DNA from: Pseudofabraea citricarpa
Lineage: Eukaryota > Ascomycota > Leotiomycetes > Helotiales > Dermateaceae
Reading direction: 5' to 3'
Length of the DNA: 64,000 nucleotides
Assembly: GCA_029641185.1 (NCBI GenBank)
Contig: JAPWGK010000033.1
Location: 62,001-126,000 of the forward strand
Shown: piece after piece, positions 33,910-43,638 of the stretch
Position numbering within the stretch: position 1 is the stretch's first letter
Layout of the letters: each line of letters begins with the position of its first letter
Translations under genes and position numbers: made by a program
The notes under the pieces: model-generated
What the model was told of the DNA's origin: nothing
Database searches by the model: none
What the model saw: the letters and a program-made list of their open reading frames with translations, nothing else

Positions 33910-35139
33910 ATGCCAAGAACGCTACCCTGGCTGCAAAGTGGCAGCTCATCAGTAGTGGCAAAGAAACCTGTCAAAACGCCAGCACCAGCCAGAAAACGCC
34001 CAAGACTCGTTGACAACAAGTCTAGCAGTAATGATACCGATTCTGATGGGGCCGTTCAGCATGGAAAGTCCAAGGCTAGTAAGTCTCAAAGCTCCTTCCC
34101 ACGAAATGTGCCTACTAACAAGAGAAGCTCATAGTCCTTCAACCTCACCGCCCCCCGAGGCCCCAGTAGAAAGGTATTTTGATATTCTGGATTTGCTGAT
34201 ATCAGCTGACAAGGTACTAGATTTATGGAGGAAGGGGTTGAAGGGGACGATAAGTACCGTATGGTAGAAGATGAATTCTTGACGATTGCGAAGCAATTTA
34301 CCGTCCATCTCCATGCCGCAGAGTATCACAGACAGAAAAAGCTTGCGGGCACCAAAAACGCTGAGAAAATTAGCTCCATATCCCGGCCGGTTACTGGGAA
34401 AATGCCAGATCAGACCAAACGAAAACTCGAAAGTGTAGGCCAATCAAAAGTGCAGCGGAACGTGCTACAGGGCTTGCTTGGCAATCAGGCCGCAAAAGAT
34501 GATGACCCGAATGACAGTGATATGGGAGATGCCCTCCCATATGTCGGTACTACACTACATGGCTTGATGGATAGCCCTCGGCGACGAGCCGCATCGCTGG
34601 CCAAATTTGGATCCATGGCCAAGACCACACGCGCTGCTGCAGGATTTCAGAGGTCAACAATTCATTTAAAACAGAATGGTCATCGACTTTCAGAATCACC
34701 AAAATCTAAAGTTGCTCGTCACCGAGATGCAATAGGGAAGGTGCCTATAGACAGTTCCACAGAATCCTCAGATGATGACGACGATCTTGATGGCCCGCTT
34801 GCAGCGCCAAAATTTATTCCCATCAGCAAAAAGACGACGAACCAAAAGAGCCATTCAATGGCATCTACTCGAATAAGCAAAGAAACTGAGCCCCGTGATG
34901 CTGGCACATCTCGACCAATAGGGAATGTGAAAAGAGAAGCATCTTCCAAACAGTCTTTTGCGACTGTTGATGTCAAGGTAGAGGAATCTGAAGATCATGA
35001 GTTGCCAGGCCATCGTCAGAATTCTGGCAGGTTGGCGGCAATTCGCAAAAGAATAGAGCGGGCAAAATTACAAAAGGCAGAACAGGAAAAGAAAGAGAAG
35101 AGGGGAAAGAAGTTGGATGTCATACCCACATTCCTCTGA
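33910..35139 (+). CDS. Hypothetical nuclear-looking protein, 377 aa
   Basis: Three exons, 33910..34078, 34128..34173 and 34221..35139. The middle exon is only 46 nt; its acceptor (after AGAAG) and donor (GTATTT) are inferred from phase, and the third exon then reads RFMEEGVEGDDKYRMVEDEF. The segment EFLTIAKQFTVHLHAAEYHRQKK is a well-formed amphipathic helix followed by a basic stretch. Basic motifs (ARKRPRL, KRKLES) point to the nucleus, and the C-terminal part is Lys/Glu-rich with a coiled-coil-like segment (RIERAKLQKAEQEKKEKRG). It looks like a fungal protein family known to me only as uncharacterised. Convergent with the dioxygenase, about 120 bp apart. Confidence 0.65.
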
Positions 35140-35257
35140 TTTCAATTGTTTCAGAGGTAGCTTTTGAAAGCACTATCATCAACACTCTGTGGAACATTCC
35201 ATTGAGGCATGAATTGAGGGAGCGGCTTTTATTGCTATGTACAGTTTTACATCTCAT

Positions 35258-36496
35258 CTATGCCTTGTATGGGGTTTCGGTGGGCCGTTCAGCCTGTGGT
35301 GTAATACGAGCAAGATGTCTTCTTTGCCCACTTTTCCAGTCAACCAAGGCCGAATGTACAGTTACTCTATTGTCCCAAACAACAACGGTCTTTTCAGCCC
35401 ACTTGACACGAGCATGGAAGTCGGCTCCATAAGAAATGTGATCATAGAGGAACTTGAGAAGAGCATCTGATTCTTCCTGCTTATAGCCAACAATATCTCT
35501 AGTAACTATTCTAGGTCAGCAATGGAATAACATCACAGATAGAGAGAGGATACTTACATTGAGGGTTGATGTACAAGGATTTCTCTCCAGTCACTGGATG
35601 TGTTCTGACGAGCGGGTGCTCGCTCGTAACAGGCTCTCTGCGGACGGCACCACCTTTGTTTCTGGATGCTGCAACTTGCTCAATACCCGAGTGGGTTGCC
35701 TTCAGGCCATGGAGTCTCTCTTTGAAACCCTCACTTAATCTATTATATGCTTCAACACCACTAGCAAATAGTGTGTCACCTCCAGTCTCTGGCTTGTCGA
35801 GAATGTAAAGGAATGTAGTTCCCGGTGGTTGCTGTTCATATGAAACGTCAGAGTGCCATGCAACACTACTTGTTCGCTTCTCGAAGAAAGCCTCAGCTGT
35901 TTTGTCTCCCGCTCCTCTATGAACGAGATGAACTTCTGGGTGTCCCTCCGGTGCTCCAGATGTTGGATGAATGTGTAGACGACCAAAGTATTTTCCAAAC
36001 TCAAGGGCTTCGGGGATTGGAAGGTCGGCAAAGTCTTGGTCGCGGAATGCAACAACCTTTCGCTCTGCGACGAAACGTGCGAGTTGGTCCCGGCCAGCTG
36101 CACTAAGGGTGCTAAGTTGTACACCCGTAACCTCAGTACCAATTGAAGGAGTTAAGTCATTTACGGTGGCACCCTGTGGAAGAAGTTCAGGGAAGGACAA
36201 GTCGGCATCTAAGCCGTGATCGCGGTGTTCGAATGGCTCAAGAGCTGGGTAGTGCTCATTGCCCCAATGTGGAAGATAATTGCGATACTAGTTGTGTTAG
36301 ATTGCAAGCAGGGGCTGATATTGATAGAGTTAGTTACCTTTGCTGCCTCGAAGCCTTCGATGCCTTCCTCCTCCGCTTTCTTCTCATATCCAATTGGAGC
36401 CAACTCCTTGTATGCACCAACACCTCCAGTCAACTTGACCAAAGAGGGAGCGCTCGCTTGGCTCTCAGTAGCTGTCTCGATTGCTGATGGCGCCAT
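35258..36496 (-). CDS. TauD/TfdA-family alpha-ketoglutarate-dependent dioxygenase, 378 aa
   Basis: Non-haem iron enzyme; members cleave sulfonates such as taurine, or hydroxylate other small acids. Three exons: complement(35258..35505, 35558..36287, 36338..36496), phases fitting, all introns about 50 nt. The iron-binding HxD motif is in SVAWHSDVSYEQQPPGTTFLY (about His197, Asp199), the distal histidine in NRVTVHSALVDW (about 347), and the 2-oxoglutarate-binding arginine in RRHLARITP. The N-terminal region (LTGGVGAYKELAPIGYEKK ... YRNYLPHWGNEHYPAL) is typical of fungal TauD members, which are close to yeast Jlp1-type sulfonate dioxygenases. The substrate is not fixed by sequence; if it acts on sulfonates, it would feed sulfur assimilation. 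Probably cytosolic. Confidence 0.88.
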
Positions 36497-36958
36497 TGTG
36501 TGTGTTTTTTTCTTCTATAAAGCAAAAATACAAACTATGTTGTATTGGCGGAACTGAGGTCTATATATGCCTTCTTGCTCATCAGCCCCTCCAGACAAGG
36601 ACTCTATTGCGTCTTTTGCATCATTATTGATCCACCAGCTTGGCCGTCGCCTTACCCCACCTCTAAAACACCAGTTTACTAAGCGTGGACCATAGATAAG
36701 AGATTATTCTGGTAGCAAATGCTAGCACGATTCCTTTGATCGGGTGAGGTTGCTGGCTGATAGGCGGGCTAAGAGAATGGTGCAATATCTCGCGAGTATC
36801 ACGAATAGCGACGGCAACAGCACTTCCTCTATCGGCCTACTTAAGCGCAACTTACACCATATTCGGGGCAGGATTGCCTTGGTAAAACTGGAAAGATGGA
36901 TAATCCATCACCCAGATCTTGAACATCGGAGGGGATGTCGGACGATGTCAGTTAGAAA

Positions 36959-36966
36959 TCACGTGA
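36959..36966. promoter_or_regulatory. TCACGTGA palindrome between dioxygenase and NMD3
   Basis: Perfect palindrome in the shared promoter, 463 bp from the dioxygenase ATG and 266 bp from the NMD3 ATG. It matches the Cbf1-type bHLH core. Confidence 0.5.
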
Positions 36967-37084
36967 TGCTCGAAGGCACGTCGATTCGCTGGGTTACTTT
37001 TGGAGCTCTATACAACAGACTGCATAATTCGTATAATCTTTCTTTAAGTGGCAATACAATCTAATTACACAGCAGCTCTCTTTA

Positions 37085-37092
37085 GCACGTGA
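37085..37092. promoter_or_regulatory. GCACGTGA site 5' of NMD3
   Basis: CACGTG core at 37086-37091, about 146 bp before the NMD3 ATG. On the reverse strand it reads TCACGTGC, the same octamer as the site before ARC1. Confidence 0.5.
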
Positions 37093-37231
37093 CCTTACAC
37101 CTGCTGAGAAATTCGGGTGATTCGCTTATGGTGCCCCTCGTCCACCGTACCTCGTCATCAATCGCGGGGCAAACAACTTTTTCTCTTATCGAATTCACAC
37201 TCAAAAGGCAATTCCCATAAACGACGCCACG

Positions 37232-38840
37232 ATGTCTGCCATGGACTTGGACGCCCCGGTGTCTATTGCACCAAGATTTAATTCGGAGCAGACAAGTGCT
37301 ACGTACGTATAACCCCAAAAACCTGTTTTTCCGAATACTAAACCGTTCCAGTATTCTCTGCTGCAACTGTGGCGCTGCGATCGATGGCACAACTTCAGCA
37401 GGTGCCCTATGCTACGACTGCGTCAAACTTACGATAGATGTATCACAGGGTATCCAGCGTGAAGCCACTATTCACTTCTGCAGAGATTGTGATAGATGGC
37501 TGCTACCCCCCTCCACTTGGATTGTCGCTGCTCTCGAATCCCGAGAACTTCTCGCACTCTGCCTGAAGAAACTACGAGGTCTTCACAAGGTTCGAATCAT
37601 CGATGCCAGCTTTATCTGGACGGAACCCCATTCTCGAAGAGTCAAGGTCAAGCTCACTATACAAGACTCCGTTTCCGAAGGTGTTGTGTTGCAGCAGGCG
37701 TTCGAAGTGGAATATATGGTGGCGTATCAGCAATGTCCTGACTGTGCGAAATCTTACACTGCCAATACTTGGAGAGCTTGTGTGCAAGTTAGACAAAAGG
37801 TTCCCCACAAGAGAACTTTCCTCTACCTTGAACAACTCATTCTAAAGCACGGTGCGCACAAGGATACCATCAATATCAAGGAAGTAAAGGATGGATTAGA
37901 TTTCTATTACTCAGCACGAAACCAGGCCGAGAAATTTGTCGATTTCCTCAATTCAGTTGCCCCTGTACGAAGCAAAAAGTCTCAAGAACTTATCTCCATG
38001 GATATTCATACTTCTACAAAATCTTACAAGTTCTCTTACTCGGTTGAGTTGGTACCAATTTGCAAGGATGATTTGGTAGCCATACCAATCAAATTAGCGA
38101 AACAGATCGGAAATATCTCACCATTAGGCCTATGTTATCGTGTAGGCACTTCAGTCAATATTCTCGACCCCAACACTCTTCAGACTGCTGATGTTAGCAC
38201 ACCGATTTACTGGCGGGCCCCTTTCGTTTCTTTGGCGGACGTTCAAGAACTTGTTGAGTTCATCATCATGGATATTGAACCTTTAGGACCCGTCAAGGGA
38301 AGGTGGGCACTTGCGGAAGCCACTGTCGCACGTGCATCGGATTTAGGGTCCAACGACAAGACATACTACACCAGAACACATCTCGGGAATGTCCTCCATC
38401 CAGGCGATTCTGTCATGGGTTACATGTTGACCGGTACCAACTTCAACTCTCCACAATTTGATGCTCTTGAGGAGTCCAACACATACTCAACACAAATTCC
38501 GGATGTATTGCTTGTCAAGAAGTTCTATGCAAGAAAGAAGAAGGCGAAGAGCCGCAACTGGCGCCTGAAGAGAATGACAAGAGAAGAAGGTGATGTTCTC
38601 CCAAGAAAGCAAGATCAAGAGAAAATGGACAGAGACTACGAAATGTTCTTGCGGGATGTTGAGGAGGATACCGAACTCCGACAAACACTGGCCCTTTACA
38701 AGGCGCAGCAGAAGGCCAAGGAAGATGAAGCTATGAGTGTTGTTGAGACAGACGATGGAGAAGACGATCAAACCCCTGCAATCAACATGGAGGAGTTGCT
38801 GGATGAATTCGAAGAGCTCCAAGTCAACGATCAGCAATAA
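37232..38840 (+). CDS. NMD3: 60S ribosomal export protein NMD3, 519 aa
   Basis: NMD3 is the Crm1 adaptor that binds the nascent 60S subunit and exports it from the nucleus. Two exons, 37232..37302 and 37352..38840, with a 49-nt intron; the first exon supplies MSAMDLDAPVSI. The N-terminal zinc-binding region shows ILCCNCGAAIDG, LCYDC, FCRDCDRWL and QCPDCAKSY, the four CxxC motifs of the family. The middle contains VEYMVAYQQCPDC and LNILD-type beta-rich sequence; the C-terminal segment FYARKKKAKSRNWRLKR is the basic, NLS-like region, followed by an acidic Leu-rich tail (MEELLDEFEELQV), consistent with a leucine-rich nuclear export signal. Very high confidence in family and function. Confidence 0.97.
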
Positions 38841-39259
38841 AAGGTTAGTTTTGGGTTCTGTTGGCGTTGTGTTGGAAAAGGCGTTTGACTTGACTGGAAT
38901 GACTAGAGCGGAGGTTGCTAAGGGTCGGTTTAGATGTGTCACAAATTCAACAAATTTTTATTTTGCTTGTTTCTCATGGTATTTTTGTACGAGTAACCCT
39001 GACTCTAATGCCAATGAAAAATAAGCTCGCTTCGCTGTTCACAATTCCCTTGCCAGACTATGTTCAAGTGACACATAAAGTAGGCTGACGAGACAAACAA
39101 ACATTTTCTTGGCAATTATTTTAAGTATAAAGCCTCTACTTCGCCCGACTCCCAGTCTATTTCATTGCTTCCAGTGTTACAGTAAACTCTCGATCTCATC
39201 CATCATCCCTCGCCGCCCGCTGCCGACCGACAACGCATAGGAAAACAAGGTCATCAAAC
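38841..39259. other. Intergenic between NMD3 and the cysteine-rich small protein
   Basis: About 0.4 kb with the NMD3 3' flank and a CT-rich leader with CCCTCGCCGCCC-like sequence before 39260. No gene was seen. Confidence 0.45.
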
Positions 39260-39559
39260 ATGGGGTTATTCAGCCGCAGCAGCAGAAACCACCACAGCAG
39301 ACGTACCAAATACCGATACGAGTCACGTCACGACCACGAAGGGGAGGACTGCTCCTGCTCCTGCACTTGTTCCTGCGAGAGTAACTTGCACCCGAGTATG
39401 GGGTATCAAGGTCGTATTCCCGTTCGTGGCTCTGGACTTCTTGGGTCCATCACGGCACAGGATTACCTCGTCGCTACGACGCACATCCCGTACTATGCAG
39501 CCAGCGCGAATTTGCACACGGATGAGTTTGGAAATGTTGGCATTGTCTGGTGGTCTTGA
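39260..39559 (+). CDS. Small cysteine-cluster protein, 99 aa (hypothetical)
   Basis: Short intronless frame preceded by a pyrimidine-rich leader and an ATG in a CAAACATGG context. The N-terminus is basic (MGLFSRSSRNHHSRRTKYRYES), followed by an acidic patch (DHEGED) and then CSCSCTCSCES (about residues 32-42), five cysteines in nine residues. The C-terminal half (ITAQDYLVATTHIPYYAAS) looks globular and ends with HTDEFGNVGIVWWS. No signal peptide or membrane helix is seen. The cysteine cluster suggests metal binding, but no known metallothionein-like family is recognised. Moderate confidence that it is a gene. Confidence 0.5.
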   Translation: MGLFSRSSRNHHSRRTKYRYESRHDHEGEDCSCSCTCSCESNLHPSMGYQGRIPVRGSGLLGSITAQDYLVATTHIPYYAASANLHTDEFGNVGIVWWS

Positions 39560-40120
39560 TTCTTCTGGGAAATGATGGGAGGGCAGGGCGAGAGAATGAA
39601 AATTGTGGAATTCGATGGTGACCTTGGGAGAAGGCATCGGGAATGGTTTTTTTTTTTTCTTTTTGTCGATTCATGTTTGTTTGGACTTTTGAACGATGGG
39701 GTGGTGTGGGGTGGGATATACAATGTTCTTGACAGGTCGAATGCTTCTTTATGATTCAGAGAGCGTTGGTTTGTGATTCATCTTCCTGGCTATTTACCAG
39801 CGGGCAAAATATAAGAGTTATACTCCCTCTCGTTTAGAGATCTTTCCTAAATAACATCTTACAGGACTTCAAACACAAAAACCAATAAACCAGTCTTGCA
39901 AAACCCTTAGAGATCTTCCATGACGCGTGACGCTCATCACAAGTCAGTAATTCGTGCACTTTCTCACGAGACCGTAGTCCCACGTGGTTTGTACCATCCA
40001 TTGCTTTCGGGGTAGTTTAATTTCTGAACCTCTTGGTAGCAGCAACCTTCAATGCGAAACTGTCGGTCTTTGGTATTGAACCACATCAGCCATGGAGCTT
40101 CAGCACCGTAGATTGGCACG
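39560..40120. other. Intergenic, with a possible antisense small frame at its right end
   Basis: About 0.56 kb. A CACGTG occurs at 39981. An open frame on the minus strand at 39964-40161 overlaps the start of the next plus-strand gene; it reads fairly protein-like but is only 65 residues and is not called. Confidence 0.4.
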
Positions 40121-40741
40121 ATGAAGCTCCCGGATTCAGTGCGTCTTCCCTTTCTGCTCACTCATCGAAAGCCAGAGAAGGCGATTTCTAAATCTTGCAA
40201 AATAGGTACCTCGGTTGCGGCACAGCTCAGCCCATACACAAGTAATTTCATCCAGCCACCAGAAGCATTCGTGCAGAACAACGCCACCTGGTCCGTCTCG
40301 CAAGCTGACATATACCTCATCCCTGTCACCGAGACGGCCTTCTTAACTTCGTATCGACAATGGGAGAATCTCATGATGATGCTCCCCATCGAATGGCGAT
40401 CGTTTCCCGACGTGCTACCGCGAATCGAGAGATGTTTCCGGCGCGTCGCTGAAGACCTGTCTGACTATTTGAAGATCATCAAGCTGCCCTCGAATCTGAT
40501 ATTTGATAGCCAAGATCCTCTTGCTGGAGGAGGGGTCAGTAATGAGAGGAAGAAGAGATTAGAACAGGATTGGAAGATTCTGAGGACGGCTTTTGAGAGA
40601 TTGCTCAAGGAAGCTATGTTGCCCGGCAGAATGACCGGCTACTGGAACAACTCACACTGGCTGAGGAATGTGGACGAGCATAAACATGTTTTTGAGCTCG
40701 CCATGTATAATTTCGGGTTGAGCCTCATGCCGGAATACTAA
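40121..40741 (+). CDS. Hypothetical protein, 206 aa
   Basis: A single frame from MKLPDSVRLPFLL to SLMPEY. The middle and C-terminal parts look like a folded helical protein (WENLMMMLPIEWRSFPD, RRVAEDLSDYLKIIKLP, LEQDWKILRTAFERLLKEAM). The first 25 residues are less protein-like, and the true start could lie downstream or after an intron (the segment around AATAGGTACC could hold a splice site). No domain is recognised. No signal peptide is evident. Codon use looks normal for the window. Confidence that a gene is present is moderate; the exact 5' end is not settled. Confidence 0.45.
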   Translation: MKLPDSVRLPFLLTHRKPEKAISKSCKIGTSVAAQLSPYTSNFIQPPEAFVQNNATWSVSQADIYLIPVTETAFLTSYRQWENLMMMLPIEWRSFPDVLPRIERCFRRVAEDLSDYLKIIKLPSNLIFDSQDPLAGGGVSNERKKRLEQDWKILRTAFERLLKEAMLPGRMTGYWNNSHWLRNVDEHKHVFELAMYNFGLSLMPEY

Positions 40742-41135
40742 CTTAGTCTCGAGAGCCTTCCATTAACAAGGGTTGGTATGAATTGGGATTATAGCTATGC
40801 TAATATAAGTTTGCGTTGGTATTGGAGATTAAGCGACGCTAACGACTATTCAGAGAGTTGCTGAACGTGAGATCTGATGTGGCACCTTCAAGATATAACA
40901 CAGGATAACCATCTATGGTTGCTCCTTGCATTTTCGTAACTTATTCCAGCCGAATATGATGATATTATTTGTTAGACATAGGTTAAAAAGCACGGTCTTC
41001 TGTGTGCTGACCAATTCGATAGGTTGAGGATGATAGGGCCAAGATGAAAACTATAAGCTTTCGTCACGAGGCAACTGTGTAAGCATCATGGAAGCACGGA
41101 ATGATGGAGAATTTCTTTATTTAACTTCTACAATC
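40742..41135. other. Convergent intergenic region
   Basis: About 0.4 kb between the stops of two converging genes, AT-rich. No gene or recognisable element was seen. Confidence 0.5.
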
Positions 41136-42140
41136 CTAAACATGAGCTTCAAAAGTAGCTCCAGCCTCCCAAACACCCCCAGCTTCGATATCAGTGAAGG
41201 AAACCACAGATCCAGGCTCGATAGCTAGGTATCTTTGCCAAGCATCCTTTGGCGAGAAGTCTTTGGAGGTTTGGATCTTCGTCGACCAGATGTTCCAAAC
41301 AGTAACATCTGGCAACAAGTCACGAGTGACTGTGATTCTTGGTGCGCCATTGTCTTGAACGACGATGGGGGTATCGACAGTGAGGGGTGTGTAAATACGA
41401 TCGGTCTCATTGACGATAGACACGGCGCTGGAAGTTTCAAGGGTCAAGGCATTGCTCTTGGTCTTGTCGATATAGTTGGCACCTTCCAAGCCAGTTACAG
41501 TGGTGGTGTTGATGTTCTAAAAAAGAAATTGAGTTATCTGTTGTAAGAAAGAGCAAGGGTTACTTACAGGCACGGAAAGATAAGTGTGCAGCAAGAACTG
41601 GAAGTCGAACGTCTCGTTTCCAGTATTCTCGACACGGATGTGCGATGCCAGCGAGTTCGTCGACAAAGTCACGTAGTAGGTCAGAGAAACCGTGTACGGC
41701 CAAATGTCGGTATATTTCTTAATCAAGGTGGTCGAGTTGATCGTGAACTGTAGCTCCAGCGATTCATTCTCAACAACCTCACGAGATCCCGCAAAGGTCC
41801 AGGTGCTATTCCGCGCCCAGCCGTGCGACGGGAGACCGGTGGTGGAATGGTTTTGCGGAGGGGTTGCGAAAACGGGAAAGACGACTGGAATTCCTCCTCG
41901 GATTGCGGCCGAACCATCAAGTGCGGATGCCGTTGAGAGGAAAAGCTGTTCCTCCCCGTTACTTGCTTTCCATGATGTAACTGTCGCGCCGTGAAGGTAC
42001 ACCTGTACGGAGTCGCCACCTGGAAGCGAAGCAGTTACGATGTTGTTCTCCTCGGTGACGGTAGCAGTACGGGCTTTCAAAACTCCAGCGTTGGCGGAAG
42101 CGAGGAATAGCCCAAGATTAAGAAGAGAAGTGACCTTCAT
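41136..42140 (-). CDS. Secreted aldose-1-epimerase-like protein (D-hexose-6-phosphate mutarotase family), 317 aa
   Basis: Catalyses alpha/beta interconversion of hexoses or hexose-phosphates. Two exons, complement(41136..41516, 41568..42140). A signal peptide is visible (MKVTSLLNLGLFLASANAG), which is unusual for the intracellular glucose-6-phosphate 1-epimerases and suggests an extracellular sugar mutarotase. Family motifs are GDSVQVYLHGATVTSWK near the N-terminus, IRGGIPVVFPVFA, the catalytic histidine region LPSHGWARNSTW, the second histidine in FLLHTYLSVP at the exon junction, and the late WQRYLAIEPGSVV with the probable catalytic glutamate. Several Asn-x-Ser/Thr sites fit a secreted glycoprotein. 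The family is firm; the substrate is open. Confidence 0.88.
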
Positions 42141-43638
42141 TGTGACAAAGAGTGTATAGGGGTGAAAAAAGTCTTGAAGAAGCGTCGTGCTTGTCCAACA
42201 TCATGCCGGGAGGACTTTCGAACATATATAATCGTGAAACGAATCTACGAACCTCCGGACGTACCGCTCCCCTGGGTAAGCAAAGAGATTGCAGTACTCA
42301 TCCCAATCAATTGAAGGAGTTGTCTGTTTAGTGAAGTGGGATGTAAAAGTCTTGTTTTTGGAAGAAAAGGCTTCGCTTGTGTTAAGGTTTGATTTAGGAT
42401 CAAGTTCCGTGGAGAACCGAGCTCGCGGGGTTCAAGGGTTTTCCTACTAGAGAGAACTTTTCTATCCATAGATTTTGGCGGAGAGTGAGGGAAATTTATC
42501 AAGTTTTCTTACCAAGATGCGGGTTTAGTGATCATATAGCGAGTATATCATAAGGCTGTCTCTTCTGCTGGATCATCAGGAATTGCTCAATCTATCAGGG
42601 GACGTTAAGCGAGCCATGATTAAGGGGTTTGTTCCCCTTTAAGCTCAGCCATCTCTACAAACAACTCTAAATATGTTTTACAACTATGTAAGAAATGCGG
42701 TCACCTGTAAACTATTACGTATTTCCAAGAGCGTTGAGAAATGTGTTTTAAATTTATGCTTGAGGTTTCCATCTCAACTTTAGCCAACCCCCATGTCCTG
42801 TATTGCACCACCGACAACAAGATCGCTCTCTCTGCTACAATGACAAGTTGAAAAGTACAACAAGTAGTTTAAGATACCATATAGATAATATGGCTATCTC
42901 TAAACTGCACTCGAAACGGTATTTTCTCTCTAAAATTAACAGGGCGATCAACTTGGATCGGGTGTTCTTGCAAGGATTACCTTCCTGCGGCCAAGCACGA
43001 TTTTAGCATTGCGAGAATGAATTAGGTGCCAAGACGAGAGGCGTTCGTCATAGCTTCGCCGCTGCGAATAAAGAGAACCTTGAGTTAGATTTGTGGACTT
43101 GAGGCACAAAATGGACAACTCAGGAAATAAGTGAGATAAATGTACAGCGAGAAAGCTTTGCCACAATTTCTCTGAAGTTTCAAGGAAGTGGACTCCACCA
43201 ACATAGAAATCATTTACAAAGCTCGAGGCTACAGCCTTTCATTAGAATAGCAAAATGTGGTTTTAAGTATTCTCAGAAATATAAATCAAAGTTAGGTATG
43301 CAATAAATTTCATCAGATCCATTATAGGAGGCAGGCAATACTGCAGCTTAAGCGTGAAAACCTTAAAAGGTGCAAGACTACTGTAAGTTGAATGGAAAGA
43401 TCATATCAGGTAGTTTGAAGCCTCACTCTTGTCAACTAAAAATCTTCATCCTCCCATTAATTTATTGACAAGTCTTACAAGAATCTCTTTTGATGTGACG
43501 CCTGAGAGAGCATCAGGATGTTGGTCATCGGGCATAACGAGAATGTTTTTCCGGTCTCGCTTACATAATATCCTGATCTCTTCAAAGCATCGAGGATAGC
43601 AGCATCCAGATCACAATTCAATCAATTTCGAAGCAAAA
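42141..43638. other. Large divergent intergenic region upstream of ATP25
   Basis: About 1.5 kb with promoters for the epimerase and ATP25, low in apparent coding potential, AT-rich in 42640-43480. Short frames (for example 42245-42502 minus, 42803-43006 plus) are not convincing. No element is claimed. Confidence 0.5.

Larger units (their letters stand above)
36497..37231. promoter_or_regulatory. Shared divergent promoter of dioxygenase and NMD3, with two CACGTG sites
   Basis: 735 bp separates the ATGs. A perfect TCACGTGA palindrome lies at 36959-36966 and a GCACGTGA site has its CACGTG core at 37086, 146 bp before the NMD3 ATG. Such sites bind bHLH factors of the Cbf1 type. Function is inferred from motif and position only. 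Confidence 0.55.
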
